Notes: a model not told the origin generated them from the sequence alone. 14,632 nt of DNA from Anaerolineae bacterium (GCA_028277515.1 JANQGC010000154.1:1-14632); one strand, 5' to 3'; positions 7,960 to 14,632 are shown, numbered from the stretch's first letter. Made by a program: numbers and translations.

Positions 7960-8021
7960 CGGAATGGAAAAATTTAATGCCTTTTTCTGCAAAGAAATAA
8001 ATCCATTAAATTGCCATTCCG
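7960..8021. repeat. Long imperfect inverted repeat (17-bp stem) between two minus-strand genes
   Basis: The outer arms CGGAATGG (7960-7967) and CCATTCCG (8014-8021) are exact reverse complements. After a 3-by-1 internal loop, AATTTAATG (7971-7979) and CATTAAATT (8004-8012) pair exactly. Inside lies TTTCT-GCAA-AGAAA (7984-7997), a 5-bp stem closed by a GNRA-type tetraloop. Neither strand has a T-tract after the outer stem, so it is not a standard intrinsic terminator. It lies 3' of the DUF35 operon and just upstream of the AlbA_2 gene on the same strand. It could be a MITE-like or REP-like element, or a structured RNA. Confidence 0.8.
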
Positions 8022-8041
8022 ATGCGAAGCGAGGAATCTTC
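8014..8041. repeat. REP-like short palindrome with core ATTCCGA-GCGAAGCGAGGAAT
   Basis: ATTCC at 8016-8020 pairs with GGAAT at 8033-8037 around a GCGAAGC core. This closely resembles a short palindromic motif (ATTCCGAGCGAAGCGAGGAAT) that I recall as a dispersed intergenic repeat in many bacterial genomes; here there is one extra T after CGA. Its left arm is shared with the right arm of the larger inverted repeat, so the two hairpins cannot form at once. Confidence 0.55.
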
Positions 8042-8053
8042 AAGAAAACTCAC

Positions 8054-8473
8054 TTAATTTACCATCTCAAAGGCTAAATAGGAGCGTTCCTCTTTTCCTT
8101 GCCCTCTTTGAATAAATGAAAATTGAACCGGGGAGCCGATCTTAATTGATTCGGGCCGGCCGGCATCAACTCCCACTATTTGAGCACTTATCGAAGGTCC
8201 TTCGTTCAGCTTCACGATGCCGGTGCAATAAGGTCTTTTTCGATTATATCCCTCATCAACCATCGCTGTTGGGCCGATATAAATAGATGTATAGGCAACC
8301 AAAGTTCCTTTGCCTGAAAACTGAACCCATTCCATATTGGTGCTGTAGGTACGGGGACATATCGGTCTTGGGGGCAAAAATAGCTCACCAGTTTCTTTAC
8401 ATCGAGATCCGGCAAGGATTCCATCATTTAGAAAATTTTGATAAGATTCTTCCGTAAATGGCTTGTATTCCAT
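8054..8473 (-). CDS. DUF35 OB-fold protein, thiolase partner, with incomplete zinc ribbon
   Basis: 139 residues, the usual length for DUF35 proteins, which pair an N-terminal rubredoxin-like zinc ribbon with a C-terminal OB fold and bind thiolases or thiolase-like aldolases. The ribbon is readable but altered: the two expected C-x-x-C knuckles are C25-KE-T28 and C39-PR-T42, so each second cysteine is a threonine. The OB-fold part follows (GKGTLVAYTSIY from residue 54, YCTGIVKL, ISAQIVGVD). ATG at 8473 follows the thiolase stop by 11 bases, and its ribosome binding site GAGGAT overlaps that stop codon, so the two are translationally linked. In archaea a DUF35 protein holds acetoacetyl-CoA thiolase and HMG-CoA synthase together and shares their CoA site; in steroid degradation ChsH2-type relatives work with aldolases. 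Either kind of scaffolding role is possible here. Confidence 0.88.
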   Translation of the reverse strand: MEYKPFTEESYQNFLNDGILAGSRCKETGELFLPPRPICPRTYSTNMEWVQFSGKGTLVAYTSIYIGPTAMVDEGYNRKRPYCTGIVKLNEGPSISAQIVGVDAGRPESIKIGSPVQFSFIQRGQGKEERSYLAFEMVN

Positions 8474-8484
8474 TTTTTAGATCC

Positions 8485-9747
8485 TCAACGCCGCTCAAAA
8501 ATATGAACAACACACGTTTGCCCGGTGCCGCCTACGTTGTGGGTTAATGCGATATCGATATCTTGTTGAACCTGTCGCTGGCCGGCTTCTCCGCGCATTT
8601 GTTTCCAAACTTCAACCACTTGACCTGCCCCGGAAGCTCCAACGGGATGTCCCTTGGCTTTTAAGCCGCCACTGGTATTGATGGGATGGGGACCGAAGCG
8701 TGTGGTTAGACCTTCTTCGGCCGCCTCATGCCCCTGCCCCGGTTCAAAAAAACCTAAATCTTCCGTAGCAATGATTTCGGCAATCGTAAAGCAATCATGA
8801 ACCTCAGCTACTTTCACATCATCGGCCGTGATTCCAGCCATTTTGTAGGCTTGACGGCTTGCTTCTCGCGCGGAGCTAATAGTTGTTAAATCAGGCCGAT
8901 CATGTAGAGCAGAATCACTCGCCTGGCCGGAGCCAATGATATAAATAGGATTATCGCTAAATTGGGTCGCAATTTCTTCGCTCACCAGCAACAATGCAGT
9001 CGCCCCATCTGTGACGGGTGAGCAGTCAAACAATCGCAACGGCCAGGCGATCATCGGGTTTGCCCTATCGTCTTGCAAAAAGTCCATTTCACTTTGCCAG
9101 GCAGGGATAGGAAGTCCTTTCTTGCCGGCATTGCTTTTCTTGCGCTCGATCAATTGATTTAACGACACATTAAATTGGGCTTTTTCGTTGAGAGCGCCAT
9201 TATCATGATTTTTCTTTGCAACATGCATCATTGATTGAGGCTGTGCGCCATAACGATGCATGTAGGCCGAGGCCATTGCCGCATAAAAACCGGGGAATGT
9301 GAAACCAGCAGGGATTTCGTATAGAATGTCACCGGCGGTAGCCAGGGCTTCTGTGATGTCGGCAATAGGGAGGTTGTTCATTTTCTCAATGCCACCCACC
9401 AGCACCACATCATGAAATCCTGAAGCGATGGCCATCACTCCCTGGCGTAAGGCAACGCCACTGCTGGCGCAAGCGTCCTCGATTCTGGTGGCTGGGCGAG
9501 GGGTGAGGCCAACCCAATCGGCCATGATAGGTGCGGTATGTCCTTGACCTTCAAAAAGCTCGCTGCTGAAGTTACCGATATAAAGTGACTCAATTTCTTG
9601 AGGATCAAAATCCTTATCGACAGATTTGCGCATATCGAGGAATGCTTCTACAAATAGATCTCTAGTCGCCTTTCCAGGAAAAACCCCAAATTGGCTCATT
9701 CCAGCGCCAACGACGGCCACTCCCCGGCCGATTTTTCTTTTGCTCAT
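8485..9747 (-). CDS. Thiolase family protein (SCP2-type / archaeal acetoacetyl-CoA thiolase-like)
   Basis: 420 residues with a full set of thiolase motifs: Cys93 in DACASSGVAL (nucleophile), HDCF at 317-320 (the SCP2/archaeal-type variant of the NEAF loop), GHPVGASG at 366-373 with His367, and a C-terminal NVGGTGQTCVVHIF with Cys412. The intact nucleophile argues for real condensation or cleavage of 3-oxoacyl-CoA rather than the retro-aldol reaction of Ltp2-type relatives. ATG at 9747 has a strong ribosome binding site (AGGTGGAG). It lies 18 bases after the SDR gene and 11 bases before the DUF35 gene, so the three form an operon. With HMG-CoA reductase in the neighbourhood, acetoacetyl-CoA formation for mevalonate is plausible, but beta-oxidation-type thiolysis with the SDR is an equal alternative. 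Confidence 0.92.
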   Translation of the reverse strand: MSKRKIGRGVAVVGAGMSQFGVFPGKATRDLFVEAFLDMRKSVDKDFDPQEIESLYIGNFSSELFEGQGHTAPIMADWVGLTPRPATRIEDACASSGVALRQGVMAIASGFHDVVLVGGIEKMNNLPIADITEALATAGDILYEIPAGFTFPGFYAAMASAYMHRYGAQPQSMMHVAKKNHDNGALNEKAQFNVSLNQLIERKKSNAGKKGLPIPAWQSEMDFLQDDRANPMIAWPLRLFDCSPVTDGATALLLVSEEIATQFSDNPIYIIGSGQASDSALHDRPDLTTISSAREASRQAYKMAGITADDVKVAEVHDCFTIAEIIATEDLGFFEPGQGHEAAEEGLTTRFGPHPINTSGGLKAKGHPVGASGAGQVVEVWKQMRGEAGQRQVQQDIDIALTHNVGGTGQTCVVHIFERR

Positions 9748-9765
9748 TTAATTGCTCCACCTTAA

Positions 9766-10524
9766 TTATGTGCCGACGACAATACCACCATCTACCCTTA
9801 AAACATCTCCGGTGATGAAACTGGCCTCATCAGAAGCCAGGAAAAGATAGGCGTTGGCTATGTCCCTGGGTTCCCCCAGGCGGCCTAATGGTGTGTGAGA
9901 TTTCATAGCATCCAACATCTTCTCAGGCATTTGCTTGACCATTTCCGTGAGGGTAAACCCTGGGGCGATGGCGTTGACTCGAATTCCGTAACGGCCGAGT
10001 TCCCGTGCCCAAACTTTTGTCATGCCGATAACCCCGGCCTTAGTGGCTACGTAGTTAGTCTGCCCAAAATTTCCATCCAGCCCAACGATGGAACTGGCGT
10101 TTAAAATCGCTCCGCTACCTTGTTGGATCATATACGGCACGACGGCTTGCGTGCAATTGAAAACCCCCTTGAGATTGACGGAAATCACCAGGTCAAAATT
10201 TTCTTCACTCATTTGACCGGCGACCTGGCCATTCTTCCATTTAACGAGCTGGCCATCTCGTAATACGCCGGCGTTGTTGACTAAAATATCAATTCGGCCG
10301 TGCTTGGAAATAATTTTTTCAGCCCACTCTTGTACCGCATGGCGTTCAGTAATATCAACTATATTAAAGCCGGCACCAATTTCGGAGGAGGTGGCTTCAC
10401 CAGCTTCGGTGTTTACATCACCAATAACGATCCTCGCCCCTTCCTCAGCGAATCTTTGGGCTGTTGCTTTCCCTATTCCCGCTGCGCCACCGGTAATCAC
10501 GGCAACTTTATCCTTTAACCGCAT
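9766..10524 (-). CDS. Short-chain dehydrogenase/reductase (FabG / 3-hydroxyacyl-CoA dehydrogenase-like)
   Basis: 252 residues from the chosen start. Rossmann motif TGGAAGIG at 11-18, Asp36 at the end of strand 2 (favours NAD over NADP), NNAG at 83-86, catalytic Ser145, Tyr158 and Lys162, and a C-terminal GDVLRVDGG. Compared with FabG there is an insertion of about eight residues near 95-104 (KWKNGQVAG). The start was put at ATG 10524 (MRLKDK), because GGAG at 10531-10534 lies six bases before it; an in-frame ATG at 10536 would add four residues and has no ribosome binding site. First gene of the operon with thiolase and DUF35, so the likely substrate is a 3-hydroxy- or 3-oxoacyl thioester. 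FabG-like reductase, acetoacetyl-CoA reductase and type 2 hydroxyacyl-CoA dehydrogenase cannot be told apart from sequence alone. Confidence 0.9.
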   Translation of the reverse strand: MRLKDKVAVITGGAAGIGKATAQRFAEEGARIVIGDVNTEAGEATSSEIGAGFNIVDITERHAVQEWAEKIISKHGRIDILVNNAGVLRDGQLVKWKNGQVAGQMSEENFDLVISVNLKGVFNCTQAVVPYMIQQGSGAILNASSIVGLDGNFGQTNYVATKAGVIGMTKVWARELGRYGIRVNAIAPGFTLTEMVKQMPEKMLDAMKSHTPLGRLGEPRDIANAYLFLASDEASFITGDVLRVDGGIVVGT

Positions 10525-10604
10525 GCATTTCTCCATTGAATTATCAGATTCATCAGGTTAGATATTTTCCCCACCGGAGTAATCATGTTTATTTCCGATC
10601 AACG

Positions 10605-10619
10605 ATGGTAAAGTACCAT
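10605..10619. promoter_or_regulatory. Short perfect hairpin ATGGTA-AAG-TACCAT upstream of the SDR operon
   Basis: Six-base arms with a three-base loop, about 80 bases upstream of the SDR start. It could be an operator or an RNA hairpin in the leader of the SDR-thiolase-DUF35 transcript. No convincing -35/-10 pair was seen beside it. A repeat this size can arise by chance. Confidence 0.3.
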
Positions 10620-10652
10620 TCTTCGCCATTAGTGACAAGATCGTCCTTGTGA

Positions 10653-10682
10653 AATCAACCATCCCCGTCGATGATTTTGATT
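10653..10682 (-). terminator. Possible weak terminator hairpin after the PLP-enzyme gene
   Basis: Directly at the minus-strand stop codon, AATCAA (10653-10658) pairs with TTGATT (10677-10682), and inside it CATC (10660-10663) pairs with GATG (10670-10673). On the minus strand the stem is followed by only a short TTT run, so it would be a weak terminator at best. The 145-base gap to the SDR gene otherwise holds only the hairpin at 10605-10619. Confidence 0.3.
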
Positions 10683-11707
10683 CATACTATTGCCCCAAGG
10701 GCTGGAAACCCGCCACTGTGCAGAAAAATTACGTGGTCATCTTTATCAAAAAATCTTTTATTGACGAGATCGATCAGGCCTGCCAAAGCTTTCCCTGTAT
10801 AGACCGGATCTAAAATAATACCCTCTGTCTTCGCTAATTTGTACATCGCTTGCCGGCCTATTTCGCTAGGATGAGCATATGCTTTTCCAACGTAGGTATT
10901 CTCAATTATTGGTATATCTTTAGGTTCAAACCTGAAGTCAGTTCCCAGTGATCGGCATAATTCAATGCTCAAACGGGCAATGCTTTCAGGAAAACCTCTC
11001 CAGAGGTTTCCAATATCAATTCCTAATAATTTAATGGGACTTTGAAGGATAGTGAATCCGGCTAATAAACCGGCAAGTGTGCCCCCCGTTCCTGCGGCCA
11101 TCACGATCGTCACTTTCTCCTGCTCTAAGCCTATTATTTTTAATTGTTCAATTATTTCACAGGCAGCTTCCACATAACCCAGGCAACCAATGATAGAGTG
11201 GCCGCCTACCGGTATGAAAAAGGTCCTGATTCCTGTCAATGGCCAGGAGACCAGGCGAACGAGCCGGTTTGTCGTTTCCAGGGTCATGGAACCACCGCTG
11301 CTCCCAATTGGAAGAAAGTGTATTTTCGCACCAAACACTTCATTAAGCAGAAGGTTTCCGGAGAAAATTTTGGGCTTGCGATCAAAATAGATGAGGTGGG
11401 CTTCTAGACCCAGAGCAGCGCAGGCTGCGGCTGTCATTCGGGCATGATTTGACTGAAGACCGCCGAAAGTGACAACCTTTTTCTTTTTCTGTTCGACTAC
11501 CTCAGCCATTAAAAATTCCAGCTTTCGTCCCTTATTTCCACCAAGCCCCGGCCCAATTTCATCATCGCGCTTGATCCAAATCGACGGCCCTGATTCGCCA
11601 CAAATTAATGCCTGGAATCGTGGTAGGGATTGGATCGGGGTGGGTGAATTTGTTAATGGCAGTTTTGGATATTTTGTTAACCGGGCACGCAGTGTATCCA
11701 CATTCAT
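10682..11707 (-). CDS. PLP-dependent D-cysteine desulfhydrase-like protein (ACC deaminase family)
   Basis: 341 residues, fold type II PLP enzyme. Motifs: GGNKGRKLEFL (56-66) with PLP Lys59; GGLQSNHAR (82-90); the phosphate-binding AGTGGTLAG (205-213); DPVYTGKA (300-307); HSGGFPAL (330-337). ACC deaminases have Glu where this protein has Thr304 and Leu where it has Ser331; small or polar residues at these two places are the mark of D-cysteine desulfhydrases. So it more probably breaks down D-cysteine (to pyruvate, H2S and ammonia) or a related D-amino acid than aminocyclopropane carboxylate. ATG at 11707 has no good ribosome binding site on this strand. It begins 41 bases after the GMC oxidoreductase gene, so cotranscription is likely, but no functional link between the two is obvious. 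Confidence 0.85.
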   Translation of the reverse strand: MNVDTLRARLTKYPKLPLTNSPTPIQSLPRFQALICGESGPSIWIKRDDEIGPGLGGNKGRKLEFLMAEVVEQKKKKVVTFGGLQSNHARMTAAACAALGLEAHLIYFDRKPKIFSGNLLLNEVFGAKIHFLPIGSSGGSMTLETTNRLVRLVSWPLTGIRTFFIPVGGHSIIGCLGYVEAACEIIEQLKIIGLEQEKVTIVMAAGTGGTLAGLLAGFTILQSPIKLLGIDIGNLWRGFPESIARLSIELCRSLGTDFRFEPKDIPIIENTYVGKAYAHPSEIGRQAMYKLAKTEGIILDPVYTGKALAGLIDLVNKRFFDKDDHVIFLHSGGFPALGAIV

Positions 11708-11748
11708 TTAGTAGAGGAGGAATACGAGAAATTCAATCCACAAATTGA

Positions 11749-13101
11749 CTAACTCTCGAAGGTTTTTGCGTTTTCTCTGGCCGGAAGTAGATCGTTAACT
11801 AGATGTACAGAAAGGCGTTTGGCAAGGCTGATAATCGTTAATACCGTTGGTCGGGCGAGGGCTTCCGGAAATACACTGGCATCACAGACATAAAGATTTT
11901 TAATTTCTGTTTCCAATTCTGCATTTACCGTTTGACCAACACGAACTGTGCCGGATGGATGCGTACCGCGCAATGGTGTGGTAAATATCGTATCAGGATC
12001 ACATCCTGATTTTCGCAATATTTTTTCGCCAATTGCTTCAGCGCGAGACATTGTTTGATGATCGGATTGAGTAAGCCCTTTTTCAATTGCACCGTTGGCC
12101 AGAACACGTCCACTTACTTCGTCTTTCAACTTAATCATGACGCCCAATGTATGGCCCCAACGGTGCCAGGTTAGAGGGAAGGCTGGTCCTTTACGCATCA
12201 TGACTACCGGATAATTTAACCAGGGATCGATTAATGTTGAGAACATGACGCCAAGCTCATCATCAGCATAACTCCAGGTCATGGGTGGTTCATTCCCATT
12301 CCCTTTGAAAGGTGCATGACCATAAACCATAATTGTTGTGTCCATGGTCATTCCTTGGCCAGGCCCTTCGATCCCGCTCCTTTGTAAGATGGTTGCAGAG
12401 CTAATCCCTCCAGCGGCTAAAATAATTCGTTTTGATTTTAGTTGGAAGGGTTTTCGGCCGAGTTTACCTTCGACACCTACGGCAATTCCATCCTTAATAA
12501 TTATTTTTTCCACATAAGCCTGGGTCCAAACTTCACAGCCCGCTTTGGTTGCCTGGTCAACATATTCGGCTGCATTCCACTTGGCGCCACACCGGCATCC
12601 GAGCATACAGGTGGCCGTGCAGTCAAAGTCATTTGCGCGCTCCGGATTCATGAATTTGTCTTGTGGAAACCATTCCTGGCCTAATTCGGCCGCTGCATCA
12701 GCTATTTGAGTAGAGGCTTGCCCGCGAAGTTCTGAAGGTAGAGGTCTGATATTCAACTCCTGCCGGGCCTGATTGTTATATTTCGTGAGGTCGATGCCAT
12801 ATTTTTCTTTCCACCAGGGCAATGGATCAGCGGCGCAGGCGCAATACATACTGGTTGCGCCACCAAGCATCAACGGCCGAATGATCGAAAGGCCTTCTTT
12901 TGTAGTCAAAAAAGAGGCTTTATCTGTATATAACAAAGCCCCTAAATAGGTGCCATACAAACGATGGCCTCGCCAATCACGCCCCCGTTCTAACAATAAA
13001 ATGCGAAGGCTATGATTAGCCCTGGCCAGCTCGCGGGCTAAAGTTGCCCCGCCGGGGCCGGAGCCAACAATCACGATATCGTAGCTATTTCCGGTTCGCA
13101 T
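11749..13101 (-). CDS. GMC-family FAD-dependent oxidoreductase
   Basis: 450 residues. N-terminal FAD-binding motif VGSGPGG (12-18) with Glu38 at the end of strand 2, a second dinucleotide-fold segment ILAAGGISSATIL (227-239), and a C-terminal GTHPSGTVRVG (379-389) with candidate catalytic His381, then LYVCDASVFPEAL (403-415). A cysteine cluster C161-x3-C165-x3-C169-x-C171 precedes GAKW, as in GMC proteins related to long-chain alcohol oxidases. It is shorter than fungal GMC enzymes (about 550-650) but within the bacterial range. It oxidises an alcohol or a related CH-OH group; the substrate is unknown. No signal peptide was seen, so it is probably cytoplasmic. ATG at 13101 has no clear ribosome binding site. 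It is the first gene of a minus-strand pair with the PLP enzyme. The start is supported by the FAD motif beginning right after it. Confidence 0.87.
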   Translation of the reverse strand: MRTGNSYDIVIVGSGPGGATLARELARANHSLRILLLERGRDWRGHRLYGTYLGALLYTDKASFLTTKEGLSIIRPLMLGGATSMYCACAADPLPWWKEKYGIDLTKYNNQARQELNIRPLPSELRGQASTQIADAAAELGQEWFPQDKFMNPERANDFDCTATCMLGCRCGAKWNAAEYVDQATKAGCEVWTQAYVEKIIIKDGIAVGVEGKLGRKPFQLKSKRIILAAGGISSATILQRSGIEGPGQGMTMDTTIMVYGHAPFKGNGNEPPMTWSYADDELGVMFSTLIDPWLNYPVVMMRKGPAFPLTWHRWGHTLGVMIKLKDEVSGRVLANGAIEKGLTQSDHQTMSRAEAIGEKILRKSGCDPDTIFTTPLRGTHPSGTVRVGQTVNAELETEIKNLYVCDASVFPEALARPTVLTIISLAKRLSVHLVNDLLPARENAKTFES

Positions 13102-13412
13102 AATATTGGCAATAATTTACTTCAATGTTTCCATTGTACAATTTTCGCACCCGATCCGGTTTCGACCCTTTAAAATATTTAGGAAACTGTCGATGATAGG
13201 TGTGATAATTGCTCGTCAGTTCAGGTTAATGATTAAACAATGGACGGGTATTTTACAGTCAGAGATAATTCTTTGCGAACTACCTTATGACTGTCTGGGT
13301 GGAGAGTATGCATACGTTTCCACATTATTCTTAACGATTGTTTCGCGGAGGAGCGTTCTTTGGCACCATTTTTAGCTGGTTAGGGCATCTCTTTTGGCTT
13401 TTTTCAAAAAAC

Positions 13413-13441
13413 TTGACACGCACTACCCTTAATTGTATGAT
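13413..13441 (+). promoter_or_regulatory. Consensus sigma-70-type promoter for the LacI-family gene
   Basis: TTGACA (13413-13418) is an exact -35, followed by a 17-base spacer and TATGAT (13436-13441), five of six matches to the -10. Transcription would start near 13448, leaving a leader of about 105 bases. The dyad TGTAT-G-ATACA (13434-13444) covers the -10 element and could be an autoregulatory operator. Confidence 0.75.
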
Positions 13442-13476
13442 ACATTTGTGGAAAGGTATTCATAATAAAACGGAGA

Positions 13477-13500
13477 AATACTTACCTAATAAGAAGTATT
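13477..13500 (+). promoter_or_regulatory. Inverted repeat in the LacI-family mRNA leader
   Basis: AATACTT (13477-13483) and AAGTATT (13494-13500) pair around a 10-base loop, nested within AAAGGT (13452-13457) and ACCTTT (13509-13514). It could be an operator downstream of the transcription start or a leader hairpin. AT-rich and short, so the evidence is weak. Confidence 0.3.
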
Positions 13501-13553
13501 ATATGGAAACCTTTACATTTTACTATCATTTTTTCAAAGGCAAGGTTGTTTAG

Positions 13554-14585
13554 ATGGCAAAATCGACGACCACGATCAAAGATGTTGCTGATTACGCTGG
13601 TGTGTCGCAGGCCACTGCTTCGAGGGCCCTTAGTGGTCGTGGGTATGTGAGCCTCGAAACAAAGCAACGTGTCGAGGAAGCGGCCAAGGAGTTGGTCTAT
13701 AAACCTAGTGGCCTCGCCCGTAGCTTAAAACTCAAGCGAACTGATACCATCGGTTTGATGATAACTGATATTGTCAATCCATTCTACGCCTTCTTAGCCG
13801 CCGGGGTCCTTCAATGTGCCAACAACTTAGGTTTTCATGTCATCCTTTGTGCGACGGATGAAGACCCGGATATGGAACGTGAGTATTTGGAAGTGCTTAT
13901 GGAGAAACGGGTTGATGGTATTGTAGCTGTTTCTACTGGGCAAAACCTTGAGCTTTGGCAAGAGGCCATCAATTTAGGAACCGAGGTAGTACTGGTTGAT
14001 CGGGAAGTTGAAGGAATTTCGGATGTAAGTTTGGTGCTCATTGACAATGTCAAGGGAGCATATGATGCCGTTTCTTACTTGTTGCAACTAGGCCATCAGC
14101 GCGTTGGTATTATTAATGGTCCCCTAAACACGACAACGGGTCGTGATCGCCTACAAGGCTACAGAAAGGCTTTTGAAAAGTTCGGTGTTCCCGTTGATGA
14201 GGAACTCGTAGAAAATGTTAGCTTCAAGGGCGAGAGCGGTACGAATGCGACAAATCGATTATTGAACTTACCAGCGCCCCCAACAGCGATCTTTGCGGCT
14301 AACAATGTGCTTGGCGAAGCGATGATGACTGTACTACGGGATAAAAAAATGAAGGTGCCGGAAGATATTTCTTTGGTGGTGTTTGACGATGTTCCCTGGG
14401 TGTCCATGGCCTCACCGTCAATCACGGCCGTCGCTCAGCCTACGCGTCAGATGGGAGTTGTCAGTATGGAGCTGCTGGCTCACAGTCTACAATCTCGCGC
14501 AAATGGAGAGAAAGGCTTGTATCGGAAAACTATCTTTCAACCAAGCCTCATTATACGGAATAGTTGCCGGTCGATGACCGAGTAG
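13554..14585 (+). CDS. LacI-family transcriptional regulator
   Basis: 343 residues, normal for LacI/GalR repressors. N-terminal helix-turn-helix TIKDVADYAGVSQATASRAL (7-26), hinge YKPSGLARSLK (about 49-59) with the leucine that enters the minor groove, then a periplasmic-binding-protein-like sensor domain from about residue 64 (GLMITDIVNPFY, VDGIVAVS, VVLVDR, GHQRVGIING). The effector-site region AIFAANN has Asn where many sugar-binding members have Asp, and VVFDDVPW matches the usual FDD motif near the C-terminal lobe. ATG 13554 has AAGG at 13542-13545 as a modest ribosome binding site. A consensus promoter lies about 105 bases upstream. The family usually senses a sugar or nucleoside and represses nearby uptake or catabolism genes. 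No such gene is in this window, so the target may lie beyond 14632; the divergent GMC gene is another possible target. Confidence 0.93.
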   Translation: MAKSTTTIKDVADYAGVSQATASRALSGRGYVSLETKQRVEEAAKELVYKPSGLARSLKLKRTDTIGLMITDIVNPFYAFLAAGVLQCANNLGFHVILCATDEDPDMEREYLEVLMEKRVDGIVAVSTGQNLELWQEAINLGTEVVLVDREVEGISDVSLVLIDNVKGAYDAVSYLLQLGHQRVGIINGPLNTTTGRDRLQGYRKAFEKFGVPVDEELVENVSFKGESGTNATNRLLNLPAPPTAIFAANNVLGEAMMTVLRDKKMKVPEDISLVVFDDVPWVSMASPSITAVAQPTRQMGVVSMELLAHSLQSRANGEKGLYRKTIFQPSLIIRNSCRSMTE

Positions 14586-14632
14586 TTATCGATCTTGGCC
14601 AGGATATTTCTATTATCAGCAGTTCTCTTTTG
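14586..14632. other. Window end after the regulator
   Basis: Forty-seven bases with no identifiable start codon plus ribosome binding site and no terminator hairpin. Too short to say whether another gene begins here. Confidence 0.5.

Larger units (their letters stand above)
13102..13553. other. 452-base divergent intergenic region between the GMC gene and the LacI-family regulator
   Basis: I see no convincing gene here. Short open frames (e.g. 13338-13553) lack a ribosome binding site and family likeness. Small dyads are present: CAATG-TTTC-CATTG at 13123-13136 about 22 bases upstream of the GMC start, ACAGTCA/TGACTGT at 13255-13261 and 13288-13294, and the palindrome GTATGCATAC at 13306-13315. 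Each could be an operator but each is also near chance expectation for this length. The one strong signal is the regulator promoter at 13413-13441. Confidence 0.5.

Noticed and set aside
7960..8021. The large inverted repeat as an ordinary rho-independent terminator
   Set aside because: Neither strand has a U-run after the stem, and the 24-base apical region is unusual for a terminator.
11713..11722. Perfect plus-strand Shine-Dalgarno-like AGAGGAGGAA
   Set aside because: No start codon or open frame follows at a workable distance on the plus strand; it lies between two minus-strand genes and is probably chance.
13338..13553. Small plus-strand open frame of 71 codons ending just before the LacI-family start
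   Set aside because: No ribosome binding site, it spans the strong promoter, and its composition looks like translated non-coding AT-rich DNA.
1..14632. CRISPR array, tRNA, rRNA, transposase or prophage signals
   Set aside because: No regularly spaced direct repeats, cloverleaf, rRNA sequence or mobile-element gene was found by eye on either strand.

Overview
The window looks like chromosomal DNA from an uncultured or little-studied bacterium, most likely Chloroflexota (Anaerolineae-like). The basis is indirect: a Chloroflexota-type SGNH hydrolase, a class I-like HMG-CoA reductase with an extra N-terminal domain, a thiolase/DUF35 pair, moderate GC, and GTG/TTG starts beside ATG. No rRNA, tRNA, CRISPR array, transposase or phage gene was seen. 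All assignments rest on reading motifs by eye; no database was searched.

Region 1 (1-5274, plus strand) is one tightly packed operon: a 5'-truncated SGNH hydrolase, an MBOAT membrane acyltransferase, a membrane-anchored SGNH protein, an acyl carrier protein and a fatty-acyl-AMP ligase. The last four match the parts list of the Dlt system (DltB, DltD, DltC, DltA in function), but a FAAL-type ligase replaces the D-alanine ligase. The inferred pathway is: fatty acid is activated as acyl-AMP, loaded on the carrier protein, passed through the MBOAT channel, and attached to or removed from an extracytoplasmic acceptor by the SGNH proteins. This is the most interesting system in the window.

Region 2 (5275-6926, plus) is HMG-CoA reductase, the committed step of the mevalonate pathway, behind a 107-base gap with a possible promoter. 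It converges, with 9 bases between stops, on a minus-strand membrane protein that joins a bacterial PH-like domain to an AlbA_2 (Schlafen-type) domain (6936-7940). Upstream of that gene lies a long, nearly perfect inverted repeat (7960-8021), whose right arm also belongs to a short REP-like palindrome.

Region 3 (8054-10524, minus) is a three-gene operon: SDR dehydrogenase, SCP2-type thiolase and a DUF35 OB-fold partner. It points to CoA-thioester chemistry, either acetoacetyl-CoA supply for the mevalonate route or a beta-oxidation-like role. Region 4 (10682-13101, minus) holds a GMC-type flavoprotein oxidoreductase followed by a D-cysteine desulfhydrase/ACC deaminase family PLP enzyme.

Region 5 is a 452-base intergenic stretch (13102-13553) with a consensus sigma-70 promoter, followed by a LacI-family regulator (13554-14585, plus). 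Its targets probably lie downstream, outside the window.
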